55,377 nucleotides of DNA from an uncultured Telmatospirillum sp. (GTDB taxonomy: Bacteria; Pseudomonadota; Alphaproteobacteria; Rhodospirillales; Magnetospirillaceae). Both the position numbers and the translations under genes were made by a program. Below are positions 1 to 8,624 of the stretch, piece by piece (the first letter of the stretch is position 1; the number at the start of each line of letters is the position of its first letter). The stretch spans positions 1 to 55,377 of the forward strand of contig CAIOJO010000121.1 in NCBI GenBank assembly GCA_903858635.1, read 5' to 3'. The notes under the pieces are model-generated. The model ran no database searches and was not told the DNA's origin. It worked only from the letters and a program-made list of their open reading frames with translations.

Positions 1-1299
1 CAATTGCGCGGCCTGAACATGGGCCTCTTCATGCCGGTCTTCTTTGGCCGCGCCGGCCTGAGCGCCGATCTGACAATCTTGAAAGATCCGGTTCTTCTGG
101 GTTTGACCGGTGCCTTGATCGTCATCGCCAGCCTCGGCAAATTTGCCGGCGCATTTATCGGAGGAAGACTGGGTGGTTTGACCGGTCGGGAATCCCTGGC
201 GCTTGGCTGTGGGCTGAACGCGCGCGGCTCGACGGAAATCATCGTTTCCTCCATCGGCTTGTCGATGGGCGTTATCAGTCAGAGCCTTTTTACGATGATC
301 GTGGCGATGGCCGTCATCACCACCATGGCAATGCCGCCAATGCTGCGACGGGCGTTGGGGCGGCTCCCGCTCGGCAATGAGGAAAAGGCGCGGCTTGACC
401 GTGAGGAGTTCGAATCCAAGGGATTCGTCGCCAATCTGCAGCGCCTGCTGCTTGCTGTCGACGAAAGCGCCAACGGCAAATTCGCCTCTCGGCTTGCCGG
501 GCTGATTGTTGGAGCACGAAGCATCCCGACCACAGTGCTGCATATCGGACCGAACGCGACAGACCAAGAAAAGTACCGACTGGAGGAACAAAGTGTCGAG
601 TCGGCGGTCAGGGCGGCGGCCGAGAGCACCGCTGCCGTGGAAGCAACGGAGACCAACCAGACAAAAGTGAATGTCATTACCCGTTCCAAGGTGGCGGGAG
701 CCGAAGAGGCGGTGGCGAGCGAGGCCCGTAAGGGCTACGATTTTCTCGTCATCGGCATCGAGAACACCATGGCCGAGAAGGGTGGCTTTCATGAAGAGAT
801 GACGCGGGTCGCGGCCGGATTCGAAGGTCCGCTGGGTGTCGTTGTCGCTCGCGGCGATCACGTCAACAGCCCGATCAACAGTGGCTTCAAGATATTGGTT
901 CCGGTGACCGGGACCGACGTATCGCGCCGCGCAGCAGAAGTCGCGGTCACGCTCGCACGAGCCAACGGCACGTCGATCACCGCGTTGTACGTCGCCAATT
1001 TGAAGGGGGCGAATAAGAATCCCGTTCGGCGCCGCGATGCTTTGGCGGCGCGCGGGCACGGGGAAGCCTTCCTGAAGAATGTCGTCACCCTTGCCGACCG
1101 CTACGGCGTCAACGTTCGAACGGCCGTGCGAATTGACGTTGCGGCGGAAGAAGCGATCTTGAGCGAAGCCCGCCGCGGGTCCTATGACTTCATTGTCATG
1201 GGGGGCAACCGTCGCGCTGGCGATGTCTTGTATTTGGGTGACGTCGCTGCGGCCATCCTTCAGAAATCAACGTCTTCCGTCTTGTTCATATCAAGCTGA
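1..1299 (+). CDS. Cation/proton antiporter with C-terminal universal stress domains (5' partial)
   Basis: The reading frame is already open at the first base, so the N-terminus lies outside the window. About the first 115 visible residues are hydrophobic helices of a CPA2-type (KefB/NhaP-like) Na+(K+)/H+ antiporter, including a helix with LNARGSTEIIV, a pattern typical of this family. From about residue 145 the protein is soluble and holds two tandem UspA-like halves (about 145-285 and 290-431); the second ends in a typical YDFIVMGG segment. This membrane-plus-Usp fusion is common in proteobacteria and is thought to couple ion exchange to nucleotide or stress sensing. The substrate ion cannot be told from the visible part. 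Confidence 0.85.
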   Translation, partial: QLRGLNMGLFMPVFFGRAGLSADLTILKDPVLLGLTGALIVIASLGKFAGAFIGGRLGGLTGRESLALGCGLNARGSTEIIVSSIGLSMGVISQSLFTMIVAMAVITTMAMPPMLRRALGRLPLGNEEKARLDREEFESKGFVANLQRLLLAVDESANGKFASRLAGLIVGARSIPTTVLHIGPNATDQEKYRLEEQSVESAVRAAAESTAAVEATETNQTKVNVITRSKVAGAEEAVASEARKGYDFLVIGIENTMAEKGGFHEEMTRVAAGFEGPLGVVVARGDHVNSPINSGFKILVPVTGTDVSRRAAEVAVTLARANGTSITALYVANLKGANKNPVRRRDALAARGHGEAFLKNVVTLADRYGVNVRTAVRIDVAAEEAILSEARRGSYDFIVMGGNRRAGDVLYLGDVAAAILQKSTSSVLFISS

Positions 1300-1364
1300 T
1301 GGCAAGTTGGATTCCGAGAGAACTTGAAACCGCGGCAAAAAATGGAATAAGGAGGGGCGCTGCC

Positions 1365-2327
1365 ATGGCGGGGAGGATTCCTCGCTGCGGGCGCATTTCC
1401 TATTCTTCCCGACCTCCCCCACACAGGAGAAGGCCCTTGCTGAAGGTGGCCACCCATGGCGGCACGTTTCATGCCGACGATGTCTTTGCTTACGCCATCC
1501 TGAAGGCCGCCACCGCCGGGAGGCTGGAGCTCACCCGGACCCGCGACGGCGGGCTATTGGCCGGCGCCGACGTGCTGTTCGACGTTGGCGGCATTTTCGA
1601 TCCGGCCGCCCGCCGCTACGACCACCACATGCGCGACAAGCCGTTGCGGGCCGATGCGGCACCGTACAGCTCGGCCGGTCTGATATGGCGCGATTTCGGC
1701 CGCGAGGCCGTGCGGGCAATGCTTCCCGAGGCAAGCGAGGAAGCGCTTGGCAAGGTATGGCGGTCGGTGGACGAGGGCTTGGTTCGCGACGTCGACCTGA
1801 TGGACAACGGTGCCGCAGAGTCTATGCCGGGGCACGTCTCGACCCTGCTGGAAGCGTGGAATCCCAGCTTCGCCGAGGAGTCTCGCGACGAGAACGAGGC
1901 CTTCCTCGATGCCGCCGAATTGGCTTCGACCATCCTGGCGCGGGTCTGCGCCCGGGCCTACGCGGCCGCCCTTGCGGTGGACACGGTCGCCCTCGCTGCG
2001 CGCACCGCAGAACATCCCGGCATCCTTGTTCTGGAGTGCCGAATGCCATGGGAGGATGCCATCTTCGAACTGGGCCTGTCAGAGGTGCTTTACGTGGTGC
2101 GACCAGCCGGGGACGGCTGGACCTGCAGTGCAGTGCCGCCGAATAAGGGCTCTTTTGCGCAAAAGTTGCCGCTTCCGGATGTCTGGGCCGGTCTCCGCGA
2201 CGAGGCCCTGGTCTCGGTTTCCACCGTACCGGATGCCACCTTCTGCCATCCGGCGCGGTTCGTCTGCGGCGCCCGCAGCCGCGACGGCGCGCTGGCCTTG
2301 GCCCGCCTGGCGATCGCCCTGGCCTAG
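1365..2327 (+). CDS. MYG1/UPF0160 family metal-dependent hydrolase-like protein
   Basis: The protein carries the MYG1-family N-terminal signature ATHGGTFHADDVFAYA followed by DVGGIFDP and YDHHM, the His/Asp-rich metal centre of the DHH-like fold. The family is linked to 3'-5' RNA exonuclease activity in eukaryotes; the bacterial role is not established. The ATG at 1365 follows an AAGGAGG at 1349-1355. A TTG at 1437, just before the conserved LKVATHGG and preceded by AGGAGA, is an alternative start, because the first 24 residues from 1365 are low-complexity and basic. An ATG further upstream at 1299 would overlap the antiporter stop and seems too early. The Hsp70-like gene follows after 2 bases, so the two probably share a transcript. 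Confidence 0.8.
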   Translation: MAGRIPRCGRISYSSRPPPHRRRPLLKVATHGGTFHADDVFAYAILKAATAGRLELTRTRDGGLLAGADVLFDVGGIFDPAARRYDHHMRDKPLRADAAPYSSAGLIWRDFGREAVRAMLPEASEEALGKVWRSVDEGLVRDVDLMDNGAAESMPGHVSTLLEAWNPSFAEESRDENEAFLDAAELASTILARVCARAYAAALAVDTVALAARTAEHPGILVLECRMPWEDAIFELGLSEVLYVVRPAGDGWTCSAVPPNKGSFAQKLPLPDVWAGLRDEALVSVSTVPDATFCHPARFVCGARSRDGALALARLAIALA

Positions 2328-2329
2328 AG

Positions 2330-3625
2330 ATGCCTCGTATGCATGTCGGCATGGATTTCGGCACCACCAACAGTGCCGTCGCCGTGGCAGGGGACGAGGG
2401 GCCAGCCGCCGTCGTGCAGTTTTCGACCGCGGCCGGTCCGACCTCCTCCTTGCGCTCGGTGCTGGCCTTCGACAAGCACCACCGTGGCGCGACAGGGGGC
2501 ATTGCTCCTCTGGTCGGTCATCACGCGATCGACGCTTATCTCCAAGCCGATGGTGAGTGCCGCTTCCTGCAATCGTTCAAATCCTATTTGACCAGCCGGG
2601 TGTTCACCAGCACCTCGATCCTCGGCACCTCGTACACGCTGGAAGACCTGATCGCGCTGATCGTCAAAACTCTTCGCGACCATGCCGCGACGACCACCAA
2701 CGCCGAGGTGAAGCGCGTCGTGGCTGGGCGGCCGGTCCGCTTCGTCGCGGAAAGCGGCCAGCCGGAGGATGATTTCGCCACCGGTCGTCTCTGCGATGCC
2801 TTTGCCAAGGCGGGCGTCGACGAGGTGGTGTTTGAATACGAGCCGGTCGCCGCAGCCTATTACTACGAAAAAAGGCTGACCTGCGACGAGACCGTTCTGG
2901 TGGCCGATTTCGGGGGTGGAACCAGCGACTTCTGTCTGATTCGCCTGGGTCCGGGGCGCGCCCTCCTCGATCGGCCCCAGGACGCCATCATCGGCACCAA
3001 CGGGGTTGGCCTCGCCGGTGACGCGTTCGACCGCCGTATCGTCCAATACGGACTCAGCCGGCATTTCGGTAAGGACGCCACATTTGAAAGCAATCACAAG
3101 ATCCTTCCCGTGCCGGCCTGGATCTACAGCAAACTCGAGCGTTGGCACCATATCGGATTCCTCAACCTACCATCGACGCTGCGGCTGCTTCGCGATCTGG
3201 AGCGAAAGGTCGACCGACCCGACCAGCTAGGCCAGTTGTTGGCTTTGATCGAATATAATCTGGGCTACCACCTCTATCGCTCGGTGGAACAAGCCAAGAT
3301 CGATCTGTCCCGAGCCGAGGCCACAGATTTCACCTTTTGTCACGATCCGGTTGAGATCCGCCGCCGTATTACTCGGGTGGAATTCGAAGGCTGGATAGAG
3401 CCCGAACTGGCCGCCATCGAAAGCTGCGTCGACGGCCTGCTCGACGCCACCGGCATTCAGGCGAAGGCGGTGGATCGCGTCTTTCTCACCGGCGGCTCGT
3501 CGCTGGTCCCTGCCGTTCGTGCCATCTTCGCCCGCCGCTTCGGCGCCGCCAAGCTCAGTACCGGCGGCGAGTTCATTTCGGTGGCCAGCGGCCTAGCGCA
3601 TCGTGCGCGTGAAGTATTTTCCTAA
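2330..3625 (+). CDS. Hsp70-family protein, nucleotide-binding domain only (YegD-like)
   Basis: The 431-residue product has the actin/Hsp70 ATPase motifs in order: phosphate-1 loop DFGTTNS near residue 9, phosphate-2 VADFGGGTSDF near 197, and the adenosine motif FLTGGSSLVPAVR near 385. It ends there, so the substrate-binding and lid domains of DnaK (about 640 residues) are absent, as in E. coli YegD. It is therefore unlikely to be a classical chaperone; client and partners are unknown. It starts 2 bases after the MYG1-like gene. A decayed second copy of the same gene lies at 36190-36340, so the family was once duplicated in this genome. Confidence 0.85.
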   Translation: MPRMHVGMDFGTTNSAVAVAGDEGPAAVVQFSTAAGPTSSLRSVLAFDKHHRGATGGIAPLVGHHAIDAYLQADGECRFLQSFKSYLTSRVFTSTSILGTSYTLEDLIALIVKTLRDHAATTTNAEVKRVVAGRPVRFVAESGQPEDDFATGRLCDAFAKAGVDEVVFEYEPVAAAYYYEKRLTCDETVLVADFGGGTSDFCLIRLGPGRALLDRPQDAIIGTNGVGLAGDAFDRRIVQYGLSRHFGKDATFESNHKILPVPAWIYSKLERWHHIGFLNLPSTLRLLRDLERKVDRPDQLGQLLALIEYNLGYHLYRSVEQAKIDLSRAEATDFTFCHDPVEIRRRITRVEFEGWIEPELAAIESCVDGLLDATGIQAKAVDRVFLTGGSSLVPAVRAIFARRFGAAKLSTGGEFISVASGLAHRAREVFS

Positions 3626-3656
3626 TTGCCGGGCTTTTAACCAAAGGGCGCGACGC

Positions 3657-3672
3657 CGGCGGTCGTCCGCCG
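3657..3672. terminator. Hairpin between convergent genes
   Basis: CGGCGG (3657-3662), loop TCGT, CCGCCG (3667-3672) form a 6-bp perfect stem in the 82-base gap between the convergent Hsp70-like gene and the iron-sulfur protein gene. There is no strong T-run on either side, so it is a plausible but unproven bidirectional terminator. Confidence 0.4.
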
Positions 3673-3707
3673 AGACGCGACCCGTAAGGGCTTGTCGGCG
3701 CTGTCTT

Positions 3708-5156
3708 TCAATCCTTGCCGTTGTGCCCGGAAGTGCCGCCGCTCCGGTAGGATGCGTTCAGCATTTCGACCGGATGGGACACCGGATAGGGCAGCGCTTG
3801 GTTGAATTGAATCCGGCAACTCAGGCAGTCGGTGACGATGGTTTCGGGATTACGGGCCCGGATCTTTTCCATCAGACGCTTGCCCTGGGCCAGACTGGCC
3901 TTGTGGAAGCCCGTCTGGAAGCCGCGGATCCCGGCGCTGCCGCAGCAGTCGAAGGCGCCCCCTACGGTCGGTAGCGACACCCCCGGCACCAACTCGAGCA
4001 GGTCCCGCCACGGGTACCCCATCTCCTGTTCCTTCAGATGGCAGGGCGGATAGTAGACCATTCCCTCCGGCAAGGGGCCTAGATCACCATTGAGCTCTTG
4101 CGAATGCTGCATGATGCGCAGGAATTCGCCGAGGTCGAAGGTATGCCTGGCGATCTTCATCCGGTCATGGGGATCGAGCGAGGCGAAGTATCCCTCATCG
4201 CGACAAAGCCCGCCCAGCGTAAGTTTGATGGCAACGATCGTCTTACCGCAGGGCGGACCATTGATCGCCCTGACGGCGCTTTCCTCGTCGCGTTGAGCCC
4301 GCTGGCAAAGCTTGTCGAAATTGCCGCCTTCTTCGGCCAGCATCTCGGCCAGCTTGGCACGGTATCCCTCCGAGTAGTTGGCGCCGTCGGGCAGCAGCGA
4401 CTTGAACATATAGCCGCAGGTCGGGCAGGAGGTGACGATGTCATAGCCGGCGTCGATGCACTTCGCCAGTTGTCCCATGTTGAAGGTGGCGGCATCGAAG
4501 GCGTAGCGCCGATCGCCCTCGAGCAAGCGGGGCATCCCGCAACAGACCTGGTCCGGGACGAACACCGAAACCCCGTTTCGTTGCAGCACTTCGACCGTCG
4601 CCTTGGCAATATCCGGAAACAGGTATTGGGCGCTGCAGCCGACGAAATAGGCCACCTTGCGCCCCGCTGCGGGTCGCATGACGACTATCCCGCGGGCCTT
4701 GGCCCAGGCCGTGAAGGGCTGACGGGGGAATGCGGGGATTTTGCGCTCGGGATGAATGCCGATCAGCCGCTTCAGCAGGCGCGCCAGCGGCTCGGTGTGG
4801 AACAGAAGGTTGATCAGCCGTGGAAAGACAGCGCCGATCCGGCCCAGCAGGCGAACATCCATGAGAATCCGCTGGCCGGGCTTGAAGCCGGCCCGGGCTG
4901 TGAAGCCGTCCTTCGCTTCGCGGATCTTGGCGCGGATCGGCGGGCAGGAGCACAGGCCGCACATGTTGCAAAGACCGACCAGGGTCCGCAGTTCGTTGGA
5001 TCCGATCTGCCGTTTCCCGGACTTTTCGGTGTCATGAAGCCTGTACAGCTTCGGGAAGAACAGGCACGGCGTATCGGCCAGAAGATTCCGGCATTGATCG
5101 CAATTCGTGCACAGCTCGATCACTTCCCGTGCAAGCTGCTCAGGGGATTTTGCCAA
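3708..5156 (-). CDS. 4Fe-4S / CCG-domain iron-sulfur oxidoreductase (GlpC/HdrD-like)
   Basis: The N-terminus (residues about 16-75) contains two ferredoxin-type cysteine clusters, CTNCDQC and CNMCGLCSCPP. The C-terminal two thirds hold two cysteine-rich CCG domains: VGCSAQY...VCCGMP, and PPCHLKE...DCCGSAG near the end. This layout matches GlpC, the glycolate oxidase iron-sulfur subunit and HdrD-like proteins, which pass electrons between a flavo- or tungsto-enzyme and quinone or thiol partners. It is divergent from the aldehyde oxidoreductase-family gene at 5491, suggesting it is that enzyme's electron-transfer partner. No ATG is available: the frame opens with TTG at 5156 behind only a weak GGGA, so the start is uncertain by a few codons. 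Confidence 0.8.
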   Translation of the reverse strand: MAKSPEQLAREVIELCTNCDQCRNLLADTPCLFFPKLYRLHDTEKSGKRQIGSNELRTLVGLCNMCGLCSCPPIRAKIREAKDGFTARAGFKPGQRILMDVRLLGRIGAVFPRLINLLFHTEPLARLLKRLIGIHPERKIPAFPRQPFTAWAKARGIVVMRPAAGRKVAYFVGCSAQYLFPDIAKATVEVLQRNGVSVFVPDQVCCGMPRLLEGDRRYAFDAATFNMGQLAKCIDAGYDIVTSCPTCGYMFKSLLPDGANYSEGYRAKLAEMLAEEGGNFDKLCQRAQRDEESAVRAINGPPCGKTIVAIKLTLGGLCRDEGYFASLDPHDRMKIARHTFDLGEFLRIMQHSQELNGDLGPLPEGMVYYPPCHLKEQEMGYPWRDLLELVPGVSLPTVGGAFDCCGSAGIRGFQTGFHKASLAQGKRLMEKIRARNPETIVTDCLSCRIQFNQALPYPVSHPVEMLNASYRSGGTSGHNGKD

Positions 5157-5490
5157 AATAGTTTCCCAGCCGTCAGTGTTCCCGCGGTCCGCAGGTTACC
5201 GTGGTGAGAATAGCGCCACATTCGGCCTACGACATTAATACGTTGGTCGCAAGCGGCTGTCGTCGGCGAGCCCGGCGAATTCTTCCCCAAGTTGCGCTTG
5301 TCGTCCGGCTTAGTCCAAATCGAGTGATAAATGCGCGCATGATACGAGCCGTAAATCGCTCTTGTACTTTCTGCCAATTTCGACCAACCCGCCTTGGATG
5401 CTAGTTTCCGACACTGGATGAAGCTTGGCCGCAAAATTTTCCGTCTGCGCCTCCGTACGAAGGGGGGCGGAGCAGGACTGGGAGCCCTCA
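5157..5490. promoter_or_regulatory. Divergent intergenic region of the tungsto-enzyme module
   Basis: This 334-base region separates the minus-strand iron-sulfur gene from the plus-strand oxidoreductase gene and must hold both promoters. I find no convincing FNR or sigma-54 site. A sequence CTTAGTCCAAATCGAG at 5310-5325 loosely resembles the ACCAAAGT boxes found elsewhere in the window, but it lacks the AAAGT core. Confidence 0.35.
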
Positions 5491-7221
5491 ATGGATAAGA
5501 TTTGTCGCGTTAACATGTCCGATCTCACGGTCACGTTTGGAGACGTCCCGTCAGCCTGGGCAGGCCTTGGCGGGCGCGGCCTGACGTCGACGATTGTCAG
5601 CGCGGAAGTGCCCCCGGACTGCCACCCCCTCGGCGTCAACAATAAATTGGTGTTCGCCCCCGGCCTGCTGACCGGCACCGCGGCGGCGAGTTCGGGGCGG
5701 CTTTCGGCTGGCGCCAAGAGCCCCTTGACCGGCACCATCAAGGAGAGCAACGCCGGCGGCACCGCGGCCCGCATGATGGCCAGGCTCGAGCTCAAGGCGC
5801 TCATTCTGGAAGGCCTTCCCAAAGAAAAGGCGTGGTATAGCATTCATATAAACAAGAATGGCGCTACCATACACGAAGAACATGAAGTAGAAGGACTAGG
5901 CAATTTCGCTCTCATCGACGTCGTCGAGGCGCGGTTTGGAAAAAGGGTCGGCATCTTAAGCATTGGGCAGGCCGGCGAGATGAGGATGTCTTTGGCCAAT
6001 ATCTCGGTCAAGGATCCAGACAGTAAAATCCGCAGCTTGGGTCGTGGCGGCCTCGGTGCGGTTCTTGGATCGAAGCGAATAAAATTCATCTCGATCGATG
6101 ATGAGGGCACCCCGCTAGTGAAGTTGGCGGATCCTGAGAAATTCAAGGAAGCCAGCAAAAGGTTTTCGAAGACGCTGCAAGATCATCCGGTGACCGGGCA
6201 GGGACTGCCGACCTATGGGACCGCGGTCCTGGTCAATATCATCAACGAGGCCGGCGGATTGCCGACCAGGAACTTCACCTACGGTCAGTTTGACGGTCAC
6301 GAGAAGATCTCCGGCGAAACCATCCATGACACCATCGTCGCCCGCGGCGGCAAGCCGAAGCACGGGTGCCATCCCGGCTGCGTCATCCAGTGCTCGCAGA
6401 TCTACAATGACGCCGACGGCAAATACCTGACCTCCGGCTTCGAATACGAGACCATCTGGGGGATCGGCGCCGGCTGCTGCATCGACGATTTGGATGACGT
6501 GGCGACGGCCGACAGCGTGATGGACGATATCGGCGTCGATTCGATCGAGACCGCCGTCATGTTCGGCGTGGCGATGGAGGCCGGCATTCTTCCCTTCGGC
6601 GACGGCAAGGGGATGATTCGCATGATGCGCGAAGAGATCGGCAAGGGCACGCCCCTGGGCCGGGTCCTTGGTGGCGGCACGGCGAATGTCGGCAGGATCT
6701 ATGGCATGACCCGCGTGCCGGTGGTAAAGGGCCAGGGGATCCCGGCCTATGATCCCCGCTCCATCAAGGGCATCGGGGTCACCTACGCGACGTCACCGAT
6801 GGGCGCCGACCACACGTCGGGTTACAGCATTACCACCAATATTCTGAACGTGGGCGGACATGCCGATCCGTTGAAGAAAGAAGGACAAGTGGCGCTGTCT
6901 CGCAATCTCCAGATTGCCACCGCCGCCGTCGACTCGACCGGCATGTGCATTTTCATCGCCTTTCCGGGCCTGGATATTCCCGACTGCCTTGCGGCCCTGG
7001 TGGACATGATCAATGCGCGCTTCGGTATCGAGCTGACCATGGACGATGTGACCAACCTGGGAAAAACCATCTTGAAGATGGAACGTCAGTTCAATATTGC
7101 GGCCGGCTTCGGCAAAGAGCATGACCGGCTCCCTGAATTTTTCAGCCTGGAGCCGATTTCACCCCATAATGTCGTATGGGACTTCACGGGCGAAGAACTC
7201 GACGCCTTTTGGGACTTCTAG
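5491..7221 (+). CDS. Aldehyde:ferredoxin oxidoreductase-family tungsten enzyme
   Basis: The 576-residue product has the AOR N-terminal fold (AGLGGRGLTS, then PGLLTGT and GRLSAGAKSP, which line the bis-pterin site) and AOR domains 2/3. The cluster-binding cysteines C293-x3-C297-x3-C301 (CHPGCVIQC) resemble those of YdhV-like and other non-archaeal AOR paralogues rather than the CxxCxxxC of Pyrococcus AOR; a distal cysteine in DSTGMC may complete the 4Fe-4S site. Family members oxidise aldehydes or reduce acids using a tungstopterin; the substrate here is unknown. The ATG at 5491 follows GGGAG at a good distance; the frame is open further upstream but without family sequence. The moaD- and thiF-like genes downstream suggest dedicated pterin sulfuration. 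Confidence 0.88.
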   Translation: MDKICRVNMSDLTVTFGDVPSAWAGLGGRGLTSTIVSAEVPPDCHPLGVNNKLVFAPGLLTGTAAASSGRLSAGAKSPLTGTIKESNAGGTAARMMARLELKALILEGLPKEKAWYSIHINKNGATIHEEHEVEGLGNFALIDVVEARFGKRVGILSIGQAGEMRMSLANISVKDPDSKIRSLGRGGLGAVLGSKRIKFISIDDEGTPLVKLADPEKFKEASKRFSKTLQDHPVTGQGLPTYGTAVLVNIINEAGGLPTRNFTYGQFDGHEKISGETIHDTIVARGGKPKHGCHPGCVIQCSQIYNDADGKYLTSGFEYETIWGIGAGCCIDDLDDVATADSVMDDIGVDSIETAVMFGVAMEAGILPFGDGKGMIRMMREEIGKGTPLGRVLGGGTANVGRIYGMTRVPVVKGQGIPAYDPRSIKGIGVTYATSPMGADHTSGYSITTNILNVGGHADPLKKEGQVALSRNLQIATAAVDSTGMCIFIAFPGLDIPDCLAALVDMINARFGIELTMDDVTNLGKTILKMERQFNIAAGFGKEHDRLPEFFSLEPISPHNVVWDFTGEELDAFWDF

Positions 7222-7311
7222 GACGTTCGCAACGCCTGTCTGGGGAGAGGGGGGGAGGCAAGGCGCTCCAAGCCGGCGCTCTCTTCCTCGACCGGTCGCA
7301 ATGGGGCCAAC

Positions 7312-7551
7312 ATGCAGACCGAAACGGTGCAGATTACCGTCAAGCTGTTCGCCTCCTTTCGCGCTGGGCGCTTCGTCGAGGCGAAGCAGACCTGCGTGCC
7401 GGGAACCCGAATCGCCGACATCATCAGCAGGCTCGAGATTGCGCCCAAGGACATCGGCATGATCATGCTCGATAACAGGCATGCCGAGCCGGAACAGCCG
7501 CTGCATGCCGGGGCTAGACTGTCGCTGTTTCCCCTGCTCGGGGGCGGTTGA
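7312..7551 (+). CDS. MoaD/ThiS-family sulfur carrier protein
   Basis: This 79-residue ubiquitin-fold protein ends in LLGGG; the C-terminal Gly-Gly is the site of adenylation and thiocarboxylation in MoaD and ThiS. It sits between the AOR-family gene and a ThiF/MoeB-like E1 enzyme, which fits a dedicated sulfur carrier for the tungsten (molybdo)pterin. The ribosome-binding site is weak, so it may be translated by coupling. A general cellular MoaD would be expected elsewhere in the genome. Confidence 0.85.
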   Translation: MQTETVQITVKLFASFRAGRFVEAKQTCVPGTRIADIISRLEIAPKDIGMIMLDNRHAEPEQPLHAGARLSLFPLLGGG

Positions 7552-7552
7552 G

Positions 7553-8479
7553 GTGGAGTCGCTGCAGCGGTTCCTGCGGGCCAATGCTCCCGGCGGCCTT
7601 CTCCCCTGGTCCCGGCAAGCCGCAGCGGCGGAAGCTTTCCACCAGAGCTGGGCCGAGATCGAAGCGGCGGCCCTCGCGCTCGGTCTCCTGCCGTGCCGCT
7701 ACCAGCGAAACCGGCAAAGCATTTCCGTTGAACAGCAACTGCGCCTGTTCCAGAGCCGAGTTGCCGTTCTCGGTTGCGGCGGGTTGGGGGGGCATGTCAT
7801 CGAGCAGTTGGCGCGGCTCGGGATAGGATCGATCGTCGCCATCGACCCTGATGTGTTCGAAGAGCACAATCTGAACCGACAGCTGTTGTCGACGATCGCC
7901 TCCCTCGGACAGCCCAAGGTCGAGGCGGCGCGGGCCCGGGTTGCCGCGATCAATCCGGCGGTCACCCTTCTACCGATCAGGGACACCTTCGCACCGTCCA
8001 ATGGGATTGGCCTGCTGACCGGTTCGCAGGTGGTGGTTGACGCTCTGGATTCCGTTGATACCCGCCTAGCGCTCGCCGAGTCCTGCGCGGAACTGGGGAT
8101 TCCCTTGATCCATGGGGCGATTGCCGGCTGGTACGGTCAGGTCGTCACGCAGTATCCGGGGGAACTCTCTCTGCGGCGACTCTACCCGGCCGGCGTCGCC
8201 TCCAAGGGAACCGAGCAACAGCTCGGCAATCCGGCCTTTACGCCGGCCGTCGTGGCCAGCATGGAGACTGCCGAAGTCGCCAAGGCCCTGCTCGGCATCG
8301 GCAAGGCATTGCGGGGCCGTGTGATGACGGTCAACCTTCTCGAGATGACCTTCGACGAGATTGTCTTCGAGGACGGAGTTCCTCCTCATCGGGCCCCCCT
8401 CATCCTCCCGGATCCCCCTGGGGGCAAATTGCCGGACGGCGGCGTAGCATCGACAAACATTGTGCCTTGGTCGGATTGA
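7553..8479 (+). CDS. ThiF/MoeB/HesA-family adenylyltransferase (E1-like)
   Basis: The 308-residue product has a RYxRN segment before the fold, the nucleotide loop VLGCGGLGGHV, the acidic IDPDVFEEHNLNRQ motif and the later NPAV strand, all characteristic of ThiF/MoeB enzymes that adenylate the C-terminal glycine of ThiS/MoaD. The paired CxxC zinc motifs of classical MoeB are not evident, as in HesA-type members. GTG at 7553, one base after the moaD-like stop, is chosen because it gives the family N-terminus without overlapping the carrier gene. The close pairing argues that it activates the adjacent carrier for pterin synthesis serving the AOR-family enzyme. Confidence 0.82.
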   Translation: MESLQRFLRANAPGGLLPWSRQAAAAEAFHQSWAEIEAAALALGLLPCRYQRNRQSISVEQQLRLFQSRVAVLGCGGLGGHVIEQLARLGIGSIVAIDPDVFEEHNLNRQLLSTIASLGQPKVEAARARVAAINPAVTLLPIRDTFAPSNGIGLLTGSQVVVDALDSVDTRLALAESCAELGIPLIHGAIAGWYGQVVTQYPGELSLRRLYPAGVASKGTEQQLGNPAFTPAVVASMETAEVAKALLGIGKALRGRVMTVNLLEMTFDEIVFEDGVPPHRAPLILPDPPGGKLPDGGVASTNIVPWSD

Positions 8480-8624
8480 CGCATGCCCTGCCAACCGTGC
8501 TGAGTCGCTAGCTTGCGGCCTCGACCTGGAAGTCTCGCCCCATGACGCATGCTCCTTGCTAGGGTGATTTTGATATGGAAAGAGGCCATATTCCTGGCGC
8601 TCGACAATGCAAGGCCGACCTTGG

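Noticed and set aside
1822-2502. Long antisense open frame over the MYG1-like gene
   Set aside because: Arg/Pro-rich composition without any family motif; typical shadow frame in GC-rich DNA.
5310-5325. ACCAAAGT-type box in the tungsto-enzyme promoter region
   Set aside because: CTTAGTCCAAATCGAG lacks the AAAGT core, so it is not counted among the boxes.
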